A DNA stretch of 23,698 nt from Pelotomaculum sp. (GCA_003489345.1 DNIT01000159.1:10731-34428), one strand, 5' to 3'. Shown: positions 7,278 to 15,087, numbered from the stretch's first letter. The notes: generated by a model from the sequence alone, not told the origin. Program-made: numbers and translations.

Positions 7278-10200
7278 ATGAAACTGACAACCAGAGTAAT
7301 TTTGACATTCGGTGCAATCATTGCTCTAGCCATGTTAATCAGCCTGGCAGGTTATTTAGGGTTATCCGGAACAGCTTTGGCGGTGGTGCTCGTTGTTGCC
7401 AGCGCGTTAGCGCTTGCCATGGTTTTTTCCCTAAATCGCGGGATTTCCGGCGTCATCAGTGACCTGGCGGCAGAATGCGGCCGGGTGGCGAAAGCGGCGC
7501 AGGAAGGGAAACTGGATGTCCGGGGGGATGCAAAAAAAGTCAACGCAGAGTGTCGGGAAGTCATCAATGGATTTAATAGTACCCTGGACGCGGTGATCGG
7601 GCCGCTGAACGTGGCCGCCGAGTATATAGAACGGATCAGCAAGGGCGACATGCCACCGAAAATTACCGACAGCTACAACGGCGACTTCAACGAGATCAAG
7701 AACAACCTGAATGGCTGCATTGACGCCGTAAACGGCTTGCTGCAAGAAGCTAAAAACCTGATCCAGTCTGTTAGAGACGGCCAACTGGATACCCGCGGCA
7801 ACGCAGCGGCTTATGGCGGTGAATGGGGCGAACTGGTGGGCGGCATGAACGGTTTAATGGAGGCCGTAGCCGAACCGGTTAACGAAATCATATCGGTGTT
7901 TGCACGGATCCAGGAAAATGATTTTACCAAAAAGATGGAACAGGAATATGTGGGTATTTGGGATGCGCTGAAAAGCGGTTGCAACAGAGTCGTTTGGCTC
8001 GTAAACGACATTCAGGATACGGCAAAAAGGGTCAGCAACGGCGATCTGAGCAAATTGGACAAGCTGAAGCAAATTGGGCGAAGGTGTGACAATGATGAAT
8101 TGGTACCCACCTTTGTTCAGATGATGGAGTCCATCCGCAGCCTGGTAGCCGATGCGAACGCTCTGGCTCAAGCGGCGGTAGAGGGCAGACTCGATGCCCG
8201 GGCTGACGCTGCGAAGCACACGGGCGATTTTCGCAAGGTCATTGAGGGGTTCAATAATACCCTGGACGCGGTGATCGGGCCGCTGAACGTGGCCGCCGAG
8301 TATATAGAGCGGATCAGCAGGGGCGATATGCCGCCGAAAATTACCGACAGCTACAGCGGCGACTTCAACGAGATCAAGAATAACCTGAATGGCTGTATTG
8401 ACGCCGTAAACGGCCTGCTGCAAGAAACTGAAAACCTGATCTTATCCGTTAGAGAGGGCCGACTGGATACCCGCGGCGACGCGGCGGCCTTTAACGGTGA
8501 TTGGGGCAAGCTGGTGGGCGATATGAACAGCTTGATGGAAGCTGTCGCCGAACCGGTTGACGAGCTGATGGCGGTGCTTGGCCGGATGGCGGTAAATGAT
8601 TTCACCCTGAACATGGAAAAAGAGTACAGCGGGGTTTGGAATGAACTGAAAGCGTATGCCAACAGAGTTACCGCAGCGATTAGGGAGCTCCAGAATACGA
8701 CGAAAAAAATCAGCAACGGTGACTTAAGCGACCTGGATCTGCTGAAAGGAATTGGGCAAAGAAGTGACAATGATGAATTGGTGCCCGCCTATATTCAGAT
8801 GATAGAATCCATCAAAGAACTGGTGGCTGACGCTAACATGGTGGCTGAGGCGGTGGCGGCCGGCAATTTGGCTGTACGCGCCGATGATGCCAAGCATGGC
8901 GGTGACTTCCGCATGGTTGTCGAAGGCCTCAATCGTACCATGGATGCGGTCTCCGAACCGGTAGATGAGATGTTGGCGGTGGTTGACCGGGTAGCCTTGA
9001 ATGACGTGACCCTTAAGATGGAAAAAGAGTATCGCGGAGCCTGGAACGACCTGAAGAACGGTGTTAACAGCTTCATAAGAATTATAACACACATCCAAAA
9101 TACGGTGATTAAAATCAGCCGCGGTGACTTAAGCGAGCTGGAAAACGATAAAAAGGTTGGGCGGAGATGCGAAAATGACGAGTTGCTGCCGGCTATGGTT
9201 AATATGATGGAGTCTATCCGGAGGCTGGCCGACGATGCTGTGATGCTGACCGGGGCGGCAATGGCCGGCAAGTTGGATGTCCGGGCCGATGTTACCAAAC
9301 ACAACGGTGAGTACCGCAGGATCATTGAAGAGTTCAACGGCACTCTCGACGCGTTGATCGGGCCGTTGAACGTGGCAGCCGAGTATATAGACCGGATCAG
9401 CAAGGGTGAGATGCCGCCGCAGATCACCGACAATTACAGCGGTGACTTTATTGAGATCAAGAACAACCTGAACACCTGTATCGACAGCATCAGCAGTGTT
9501 GTAACCGAGATGAACAACTTATACGAGGCGCAGAGCGCAGGCGACGCCGATTATTATATCCGGGAGGAGCGCTTTAGCGGCTTTTACCAGCAAATGGTCA
9601 CCGGCGTCAACAATTCGGTTAAAATTCACGTCAGGAATACCCTTAAGATTCTTAAAGTAGTTTCAGCTTATGCTGAGGGCGACTTTTCGAAAATACTGGA
9701 AAAGCTGCCGGGCAAGCAAGTGATTGCCAACGAAAAGATGGATCTGATCAGGAACAACCTTCTGAGCCTGATCAATGAGATCAGCACCCTGGTCCACGAG
9801 GCCAGGCTGGGTAAGCTTGACACCCGCGGCAACGAGGCGACCTTTGCCGGCGACTGGGGCAAGCTGGTCGCTGAAATGAACGGCCTGATGGAGGCTGTCG
9901 CCGAACCGGTCGGCGAGTTGCAGGCGGTGTTGGGCCGGCTGGCAGTTAACGACCTGACCCGGAAGATGGTCAACGAGTACAGTGGCGTATGGGATGAACT
10001 GAAAGCCGATATCAACAGCGCGATTGTCCAGATAATGAATATAGAGCGTGTATTAGTAAATATCGGAAATGGAAATCTGGATGACCTGGATGGGCTCAAG
10101 AAAATCGGGCAAAGAAGCGACAATGATAAATTAGTGCCCGCCGGTATTCATATGATCGAGGCCATCCGGCACTTGCTCAACGATGCGGAGGAACTGGCCC

Positions 10201-11408
10201 AGGCAGCCATAGACGGCAAGCTTGACACCAGGGCCGACTCCTACAGGCACGAAGGTGAGTACCGCAAGATCATCAACGGTATCAACAAGACCCTTGACGC
10301 CGTGCTCAACCCGATTAACGAAGCGGTGGAATGCTTAAAGGAAATGGCCGGGGGCAATTTGGACGTCGCGGTCGCCGGTGATTATAAAGGCGATCATGCG
10401 ATCATTAAAGAGGCTTTAAATAAGACCCTTGAAGCTATAAACGAAACCATGGGGCAGGTCACCATCGCGATAGAACAGGTGAACACCGGCGCCTGGCAGG
10501 TTTCCGACTCCAGCCAGTCCCTGTCGCAGGGCGCGGCAGAATCGGCCAGCACCATGGAGCAGCTCACTTCCTCTATGAATGAAATGAACTCCCAGACCAA
10601 ACAAAACGCTGAAAACGCCATGCAGGCCAACCAGCTTGCCACCCAGGCCAGGGGTATCGCGGAGAAAGGCAATGAGCAGATGGCTCAGATGGTCAAGGCC
10701 ATGAGCGAGATTAATGAATCTTCTGCCAACATATCTAAAATAATCAAGGTGATCGACGAGATCGCTTTCCAAACCAATATCCTGGCCTTAAATGCCGCGG
10801 TCGAGGCGGCCCGTGCCGGCAAGCACGGCAAAGGTTTTACCGTTGTGGCCGAGGAAGTGAGAAATCTGGCCCAGCGTAGCGCTAAGGCGGCCAAAGAGAC
10901 CGCGGAGATGATTGAGGGCTCGATCAAAAAGACCGATGCAGGCGCTAAGATTGCCGGAGAAACCTCCAGGGCACTGGAAGAGATCGTGCTGGGCACGGCC
11001 AAGGTAACCGACCTCATCGGCGAAATAGCCTCCGCCTCCAAAGAGCAGGCTGTTGGTATCGGGCAAATCAACGAAGGCTTGAACCAGGTAGACCAGGTTA
11101 CGCAGCAGAACTCGGCCGGCTCGCAAGAACTGGCTGCTGCCAGCGAGGAAATGTCCAGCCAGGCTGCGATGGTCAAGCAGATGCTCGATAAGTTTAAACT
11201 TAAAAGGCGAGGTTTTACAGGCGCTCCGGCAATTGCAGCCGCCACCAAATCGCCTGCTGCGCATCAGCTTCCTGTTCAGGAGCAAAATTGGAGCATTAAG
11301 CATAAACCCGTTAAGAAGGGGGTCCTGGAAGTAGCCGCAACAAAGGATGCCGGGGTAAAGCCGCAAGACATTATTTCTCTGAATGATGCGGAGTTTGGTA
11401 GTTTTTAA
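7278..11408 (+). CDS. Methyl-accepting chemotaxis protein with poly-HAMP chain (about 22 units)
   Basis: A 1376-residue paralog of the receptor at 2764, with the same plan. Two hydrophobic helices lie at ~6-27 and ~30-52 with a minimal outside loop. A HAMP-like chain runs from about residue 70 to 1055 (about 22 units of ~45 residues). The signalling hairpin EIAFQTNILALNAAVEAARA begins near residue 1161, and the tail is ISLNDAEFGSF. The five-unit super-repeat recurs at 226 codons: the Asn of NVAAEYIERIS is residue 111, then 337; a third copy is at 698, eight units later. The third block lacks two unit types, and an unusual pair of units at about 753-835 (DADYYIREERF, then EGDFSKILEKL) interrupts the order. 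The ATG at 7278 has GGGGGAG at 7264-7270. The last ~300 residues are nearly identical to mcp1, so the two receptors probably share CheW and CheA. The signal sensed is unknown. Confidence 0.93.
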   Translation: MKLTTRVILTFGAIIALAMLISLAGYLGLSGTALAVVLVVASALALAMVFSLNRGISGVISDLAAECGRVAKAAQEGKLDVRGDAKKVNAECREVINGFNSTLDAVIGPLNVAAEYIERISKGDMPPKITDSYNGDFNEIKNNLNGCIDAVNGLLQEAKNLIQSVRDGQLDTRGNAAAYGGEWGELVGGMNGLMEAVAEPVNEIISVFARIQENDFTKKMEQEYVGIWDALKSGCNRVVWLVNDIQDTAKRVSNGDLSKLDKLKQIGRRCDNDELVPTFVQMMESIRSLVADANALAQAAVEGRLDARADAAKHTGDFRKVIEGFNNTLDAVIGPLNVAAEYIERISRGDMPPKITDSYSGDFNEIKNNLNGCIDAVNGLLQETENLILSVREGRLDTRGDAAAFNGDWGKLVGDMNSLMEAVAEPVDELMAVLGRMAVNDFTLNMEKEYSGVWNELKAYANRVTAAIRELQNTTKKISNGDLSDLDLLKGIGQRSDNDELVPAYIQMIESIKELVADANMVAEAVAAGNLAVRADDAKHGGDFRMVVEGLNRTMDAVSEPVDEMLAVVDRVALNDVTLKMEKEYRGAWNDLKNGVNSFIRIITHIQNTVIKISRGDLSELENDKKVGRRCENDELLPAMVNMMESIRRLADDAVMLTGAAMAGKLDVRADVTKHNGEYRRIIEEFNGTLDALIGPLNVAAEYIDRISKGEMPPQITDNYSGDFIEIKNNLNTCIDSISSVVTEMNNLYEAQSAGDADYYIREERFSGFYQQMVTGVNNSVKIHVRNTLKILKVVSAYAEGDFSKILEKLPGKQVIANEKMDLIRNNLLSLINEISTLVHEARLGKLDTRGNEATFAGDWGKLVAEMNGLMEAVAEPVGELQAVLGRLAVNDLTRKMVNEYSGVWDELKADINSAIVQIMNIERVLVNIGNGNLDDLDGLKKIGQRSDNDKLVPAGIHMIEAIRHLLNDAEELAQAAIDGKLDTRADSYRHEGEYRKIINGINKTLDAVLNPINEAVECLKEMAGGNLDVAVAGDYKGDHAIIKEALNKTLEAINETMGQVTIAIEQVNTGAWQVSDSSQSLSQGAAESASTMEQLTSSMNEMNSQTKQNAENAMQANQLATQARGIAEKGNEQMAQMVKAMSEINESSANISKIIKVIDEIAFQTNILALNAAVEAARAGKHGKGFTVVAEEVRNLAQRSAKAAKETAEMIEGSIKKTDAGAKIAGETSRALEEIVLGTAKVTDLIGEIASASKEQAVGIGQINEGLNQVDQVTQQNSAGSQELAAASEEMSSQAAMVKQMLDKFKLKRRGFTGAPAIAAATKSPAAHQLPVQEQNWSIKHKPVKKGVLEVAATKDAGVKPQDIISLNDAEFGSF
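7584..8428 (+). repeat. Direct repeat of 678-bp period inside mcp2
   Basis: Bases 7584-7750 and 8262-8428 are almost identical at the DNA level, including synonymous positions. Both start CTGGACGCGGTGATCGGGCC and run through the NVAAEYIERIS and PPKITDSY units. The 678-base offset is 226 codons, or five HAMP-like units. The close silent-site match indicates recent duplication or gene conversion within the gene. The same offset is seen in mcp1 between 3370 and 4048, with more divergence. Confidence 0.85.
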
Positions 11409-11422
11409 TAATAGCCAACAAG

Positions 11423-11450
11423 ATGACGCCTGTCTTCGGAGGAATATAAT
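11423..11450 (+). promoter_or_regulatory. Weak promoter candidate ahead of cheR
   Basis: ATGACG at 11423-11428 and a perfect TATAAT at 11445-11450 are 16 bases apart. The -35 box is poor. A second TATAAT at 11471-11476 has no matching -35. This is an AT-rich gap between two genes, so chance matches are possible. Confidence 0.2.
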
Positions 11451-11466
11451 GCATTTAATTGCTTAA
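11449..11466 (+). other. Five-codon mini-ORF with good ribosome binding site
   Basis: GGAGG at 11438-11442 is followed six bases later by ATG CAT TTA ATT GCT TAA (MHLIA). A second mini-ORF of five codons (MAVSK) starts at GTG 11494, five bases after GGGAGG (11483-11488), and ends at TAA 11509-11511. Both lie in the mcp2-cheR gap. They could be leader peptides that deliver ribosomes toward cheR, or starts left over from deleted genes. No family can be assigned. Confidence 0.25.
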
Positions 11467-11543
11467 ACAGTATAATACCGGCGGGAGGTTTAGGTGGCTG
11501 TTTCAAAATAACTTTCCCGTCGATGGTATCGGTGGTGAACATC

Positions 11544-12365
11544 ATGCAGCTTACCGACCGGGAGTTTCAACTAATTAGCAGTCTGGTCAATAAAATTTGC
11601 GGCATTACGCTTGGAGAAAAAAAACGCAGTCTGGTTGCCGCGCGCCTGCAAAAAGTGTTGCTTTCAGGCGGATTCGGCAGCTTCCAGGAGTATTATGAAT
11701 ACATTATCCAGGATACCAGCGGAGAGGCGCTGCTCAATCTGGTGGACCAGATTTCTACGAATCATACCTATTTTTTTCGCGAAAAAGAGCATTTTGATTT
11801 TCTAATAAATATTGCTCTGCCAGAAATCAGTAAAGGGCAACGGAATAACGGCAGGCGGAAGGTTAGAATTTGGTCTGCCGGATGCTCTTCGGGAGAGGAA
11901 CCCTACACCCTGGCGATGATTCTCAAGGAATATCTAGGCGATAATGCATTATATATGGACGCTGGTATTCTAGCAACTGATATTTCGTTCAGTGTATTAG
12001 AAACAGCTATGGCAGGTATATACCCGGCGGATAAGATGTTGCAGGTGCCCATATCATACCGGCAGCGTTATTTCAGCCTTTTAAAAGACGGCAACTGGGC
12101 GGTTAAGCAATGTTTGAAGGATATGGTTCTTTTTCGCCGTTTAAATCTGATGAGCCGTGAATTCCGGTTCAAAGGACTTTTTCAGGTGATTTTTTGCCGT
12201 AATGTAATGATCTACTTTGACAAAGCTACCCGTTGGGAACTCATCGAAAAGTTTCACCGGTATACCGAACCGGGCGGGTATTTGTTAATCGGCCATTCCG
12301 AGACGCTAGACCGGGAGGCAGGCTTATATAAATATATCAAGCCGTCGATATATAAAAAAATATAA
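11544..12365 (+). CDS. cheR: Chemotaxis protein methyltransferase CheR (full length)
   Basis: CheR transfers methyl groups from S-adenosylmethionine to receptor glutamates, setting adaptation against CheB. The 273-residue protein has the helical N-terminal domain (LTDREFQLISSLVNKICGI, then LGEKKRSLVAARLQKVL), the HTYFFRE junction, the SAM motif WSAGCSSGEEPYTLAM, an acidic ATDIS motif, and CRNVMIYFDK followed by EPGGYLLIGHSETL. All are canonical. ATG at 11544 is preferred because GGTGGTGA lies just upstream; an in-frame ATG at 11523 has no ribosome binding site and would add seven residues. This is the second CheR of the window and the one most likely to do general adaptation. cheB follows after 53 bases. 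Confidence 0.93.
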   Translation: MQLTDREFQLISSLVNKICGITLGEKKRSLVAARLQKVLLSGGFGSFQEYYEYIIQDTSGEALLNLVDQISTNHTYFFREKEHFDFLINIALPEISKGQRNNGRRKVRIWSAGCSSGEEPYTLAMILKEYLGDNALYMDAGILATDISFSVLETAMAGIYPADKMLQVPISYRQRYFSLLKDGNWAVKQCLKDMVLFRRLNLMSREFRFKGLFQVIFCRNVMIYFDKATRWELIEKFHRYTEPGGYLLIGHSETLDREAGLYKYIKPSIYKKI

Positions 12366-12418
12366 CTTTTCCTTCAAACAATATTTTAAACAGGTTCATC
12401 TTTTAAAAGGTGAAAAGA

Positions 12419-13474
12419 ATGAAAAAGATTAAAGTGCTTGTTGTCGATGATTCTGCCCTGGTAAGGGAAATTCTGGCCAGGGGATTGGCCATGGACCGGG
12501 ACATCGAGGTGGTCGGAGTGGCCTCCGACCCATTTATAGCCCGTGATAAGATAGTCCGGTTGAAACCGGATGTGCTTACACTTGACGTAGAAATGCCCAG
12601 GATGGACGGAGTGGAATTTTTGCGCCATCTGATGCCCCAGTACCCGTTGCCGGTAATTGTGGTTAGCGCCCTCACCAGAAAAGGCGCCGCCATAACGCTT
12701 GCCGCCCTGGAGGCCGGAGCTGTTGATGTTGTTGCCAAACCGAGCACCGACATAGCCCGCGGTTTAAATGTTATGCTGGGAGAATTGCGTAGCAAGGTGA
12801 AAATTGCGGCTTCAGCGAATGTAAGCGCCTGGAAGGGCAACCGTGAATCTATCAAAACAATTAGGGCGGACAGCCGGGCATTAGCCGAATCCACAGATAA
12901 AGTGATAGCCATCGGGGCTTCTACCGGAGGGACGGAAGCAATCCGTAAAATATTGCAAAGCTTTACCGCCGCAATACCCGGCGTGGTGGTGGTACAGCAC
13001 ATGCCTGTTGGATTTACCAGACATTTTGCTGACAGCTTAAATGATCTGTGTGCTATGGAAGTGAAAGAAGCTAAAACAGGGGACAGAGTGTTGCCCGGGC
13101 GGGTATTGATTGCGCCGGGTGACCGTCATATGACCGTGCGACGTTCTGGTGGTTCCTATCTGGTTGACTGCCGGTCAGGTGATAAGGTTTGTGGGCATTG
13201 CCCTTCAGTTGAGGTGCTGTTCCAGTCGGTTGCAGAATGTGTGGGGCCTAACGCCATCGGGATCATGCTTACCGGAATGGGCAGTGACGGCGCCAACGGT
13301 ATGGTGGCTATGCGCCGGGCCGGGGCCAGGACAATAGCGCAGGATGAAACTACATCGGTGGTATTCGGCATGCCGAAGGTCGCTTATGAACTCGGCGGGG
13401 CGGAAGGCCTGGTGCCGCTGGATGTAATCCCGTTTACGGTTATGAATTTACTGGCTCAATATAGAAAGGTTTGA
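12419..13474 (+). CDS. cheB: Receptor methylesterase/deamidase CheB
   Basis: CheB removes methyl groups from receptor glutamates and deamidates glutamines once phosphorylated by CheA. The 351-residue protein has a receiver domain (VVDDSALV with Asp10 and Asp11; phosphoacceptor Asp56 in LDVEMPRMDG), then a linker and a C-terminal esterase domain. The catalytic triad expected for the family is visible: Ser168 in IGASTGGTEAI, His194 in VVQHMPVGF and Asp290 in LTGMGSDGANGM. ATG 12419 follows AAAAGGTGA; an in-frame GTG at 12410 lies in that ribosome binding site. It is the last gene before the regulatory gap ahead of the flagellar operon and pairs with cheR directly upstream. Confidence 0.96.
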   Translation: MKKIKVLVVDDSALVREILARGLAMDRDIEVVGVASDPFIARDKIVRLKPDVLTLDVEMPRMDGVEFLRHLMPQYPLPVIVVSALTRKGAAITLAALEAGAVDVVAKPSTDIARGLNVMLGELRSKVKIAASANVSAWKGNRESIKTIRADSRALAESTDKVIAIGASTGGTEAIRKILQSFTAAIPGVVVVQHMPVGFTRHFADSLNDLCAMEVKEAKTGDRVLPGRVLIAPGDRHMTVRRSGGSYLVDCRSGDKVCGHCPSVEVLFQSVAECVGPNAIGIMLTGMGSDGANGMVAMRRAGARTIAQDETTSVVFGMPKVAYELGGAEGLVPLDVIPFTVMNLLAQYRKV

Positions 13475-13584
13475 TAATGCGCCGGTCACCCGTTAGGCGG
13501 ATGGATATACTATGTAAGAATGGCAGGTATTGAGCATGAAATATCGACCTGAATCAACTTTTTTTTCGGATCGTAATTTTGTCC

Positions 13585-13639
13585 TTGCAGGAAAAAGTGC
13601 TTTGCTGTAGAATATTGTTAAAGTTAGTCAAAATATAAT
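13585..13639 (+). promoter_or_regulatory. Promoter candidates for the riboswitch-flagellar operon transcript
   Basis: Two overlapping possibilities exist. TTGCAG (13585-13590) lies 17 bases before TAGAAT (13608-13613), a good housekeeping-sigma match that would start RNA near 13620. A perfect TATAAT at 13634-13639 lacks a clear -35 but would start RNA near 13646, right at the aptamer. I saw no sigma-D (sigma-28) motif pair here. The stretch from 13475 to 13584 shows nothing I can name. Confidence 0.5.
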
Positions 13640-13647
13640 ATTTTCCA

Positions 13648-13800
13648 TGATAAAGGCAAACCTCCTGAAAGGGAGGGACGCAAAGCTATCGGGCCTAAAA
13701 CTAAGAATTCGGGGCCTACAAGCGCAGGTTTTTTTGCAGTTCATATGCTGCCATACCTGTGAGCTCCGAATGATTGGTCACGGCGGCTGGGTTGCCAGGG
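13648..13800 (+). ncRNA. Cyclic di-GMP-I (GEMM-I) riboswitch aptamer
   Basis: The conserved core is easy to read. GGCAAACC is at 13655, followed by a stem CCTCC/GGAGG closed around a GAAA-containing loop, then GGGACGCAAAGC (13675-13686), then CGGGCCTAA. The closing strand GGCTGGGTTGCC at 13785-13796 contains GGTTGCC, which pairs with GGCAAACC. These match the known c-di-GMP-I consensus. The second arm is unusually long, about 75 bases between CCTAA and GGTCACGG, and carries nested stems: ATTCGG/CTCCGAAT, GCAGGT/ACCTGT and GCAG/CTGC. By family knowledge it binds cyclic di-GMP. A terminator follows directly and then flgB, so it should control the flagellar operon. An overlapping reading frame is spurious. 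Confidence 0.93.
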
Positions 13801-13810
13801 TAAGAATGAT

Positions 13811-13841
13811 CCAAGCTCTTTACTTTGGCTTGGTTTTTTTT
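13811..13841 (+). terminator. Intrinsic terminator of the riboswitch expression platform
   Basis: CCAAGC (13811-13816) pairs perfectly with GCTTGG (13828-13833) around an 11-base loop, and eight T residues follow at once. It sits 14 bases after the aptamer closing strand and 48 bases before flgB. It cannot be the end of cheB alone, because it lies beyond the aptamer. By analogy with the known GEMM switch ahead of flgB in Clostridioides difficile, ligand binding would favour termination. The direction of control here is inferred. Confidence 0.88.
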
Positions 13842-13889
13842 GTTCAAAATGACCTAGTTATTTAACATTTATTAGAAAGGGTGACGCCG

Positions 13890-14297
13890 TTGGAGTTGTT
13901 TTCAAATCCTATACTCATATTACTGCAGAAAGGCTTGGATGCAGGCGCCTTGAGACAGAGGGTCATTGCCAATAATATTGCCAACGTGAATACGCCCAAC
14001 TACAAAAAATCGACCGTCGCCTTTGAGAGCTTGCTTAAGAAAGCATTGGGACACGCGTCCATTGCCTTGAACAAAACCGATCCCAGGCACTTCGGCGTAT
14101 CTCCGCTGTTGGATGAATTGCAGCCCGAAGTGAAGCTGAATGAAACAACTTCCATGCGAACCGACAACAACAATGTCGATATCGATGAGGAGATGACCAA
14201 CCTGGCTGCCAACGCGATTCAATACCAGGCAGTAGGCAGAGAATTAAGTGAGCATTTTTCTGTTTTAAGTTACGTCATAACCGGCGGGAAGGGGTAG
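13890..14297 (+). CDS. flgB: Flagellar basal-body rod protein FlgB
   Basis: FlgB is a proximal rod subunit, exported through the flagellar type III apparatus. The 135-residue protein has the rod-protein N-terminal signature LRQRVIANNIANVNTPNYKK and a C-terminal heptad region, EEMTNLAANAIQYQAVGREL. I place the start at TTG 13890 (MELFSNPIL), six or so bases after AAAGGGTGA. The in-frame GTG at 13881 lies inside that ribosome binding site. It is the first gene after the riboswitch terminator, and flgC starts five bases after its stop. Length is typical for FlgB. Confidence 0.93.
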   Translation: MELFSNPILILLQKGLDAGALRQRVIANNIANVNTPNYKKSTVAFESLLKKALGHASIALNKTDPRHFGVSPLLDELQPEVKLNETTSMRTDNNNVDIDEEMTNLAANAIQYQAVGRELSEHFSVLSYVITGGKG

Positions 14298-14302
14298 ACA
14301 AA

Positions 14303-14746
14303 GTGGGTATTTTCAACTCTCTGGCCATCAGCGCATCAGGGCTTACGGCGGAAAGACTGCGGTTGGACCTGATTGCCAATAATATCGCCAATATGAACAC
14401 CAAGGGCCGGCCCGACGACCCGGCCAATCCTCCCTACCTCCGTAGAATCCCTGTCTTTGCGCAAATACTGGAGCAGGTTTCTGCCAGCGGTTCATCGCTG
14501 TCAAGCGTTAGAGGCACGGGGGTACGAGTAGTCCGAATTTTGGAAGACGCCCGGCCGCCCAGGCTGGTGTATGAACCGTCCGACCCCATGGCCGATGCGC
14601 TTGGTTATGTAGCCTACCCGAATATTAATATTGTTAACGAAATGGTTAATATGATTTCCGCTACCAGGTCTTATGAAGCAAACGTGACAGCTTTAAATGC
14701 CGCCAAGGATATCGCCTTGAAAGCCCTGGAGATAGGGCGCGGTTAA
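14303..14746 (+). CDS. flgC: Flagellar basal-body rod protein FlgC
   Basis: A rod subunit acting next to FlgB. The 147-residue protein shows the N-terminal motif LDLIANNIANMNTKG and the C-terminal rod motif YPNINIVNEMVNMISATRSYEANVTALN (two parts, residues ~108-136), both characteristic of FlgC. Start GTG 14303 follows GGGAAGGGG. The flgB-flgC spacing of five bases and a fliE ribosome binding site overlapping the flgC stop indicate tight translational coupling. Confidence 0.95.
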   Translation: MGIFNSLAISASGLTAERLRLDLIANNIANMNTKGRPDDPANPPYLRRIPVFAQILEQVSASGSSLSSVRGTGVRVVRILEDARPPRLVYEPSDPMADALGYVAYPNINIVNEMVNMISATRSYEANVTALNAAKDIALKALEIGRG

Positions 14747-14761
14747 AGGGAGGCTATGAGA

Positions 14762-15058
14762 ATGCAGGTGTTGCCTGTCGGACAACCATTCTTACCGCCG
14801 CAACCGGCGGGAACCGGGGCTAAACAGGAGGCCGGGGGCGCTTCTTTCGCCGGTGCTTTGGACAACGCCCTGAAAAAACTGAATGATACCCAGGTCAAGG
14901 CAGACCAGTTAACGAGTGAGTTGCTTACCGGCGAAATTGAAGACATTCACCAGGTAACAATAGCTATGACAGAAGCCAAGCTGGCTATGCAGCTTGCAGT
15001 CGAAGTGAGGAATAAGATTATTGAGGCTTACCAGGAAGTTTCCCGCATGCAGGTTTAA
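14762..15058 (+). CDS. fliE: Flagellar hook-basal body complex protein FliE
   Basis: FliE joins the MS ring to the rod and is among the first export substrates. The 98-residue protein has a proline- and glycine-rich start, then the conserved C-terminal half: ASFAGALDNALKKLNDTQ, GEIEDIHQVTIAMTEAKLAMQLAVEVRNK and IEAYQEVSRMQV (in successive segments). ATG 14762 is eight bases from AAAGGGAGG; an ATG at 14756 is too close to it. It lies between flgC and fliF, its usual place in Firmicutes. Confidence 0.94.
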   Translation: MQVLPVGQPFLPPQPAGTGAKQEAGGASFAGALDNALKKLNDTQVKADQLTSELLTGEIEDIHQVTIAMTEAKLAMQLAVEVRNKIIEAYQEVSRMQV

Positions 15059-15087
15059 TATGTTCTTTCACAGTTGAGGTGGTTTAG

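Noticed and set aside
7584..9400. Regular repeats that might suggest a CRISPR array or tandem satellite
   Set aside because: The repeats are in frame within one coding gene, have a 45-residue protein period, and lack spacer-repeat structure.
13475..13650. Sigma-D (flagellar sigma) promoter ahead of the flagellar operon
   Set aside because: I looked for a TAAA ... GCCGATAA-like pair and found none; only housekeeping-type boxes are visible.
13647..13865. A 72-codon open frame between cheB and flgB
   Set aside because: It runs straight through the GEMM-I aptamer core and its terminator; it has no ribosome binding site and its product resembles nothing.
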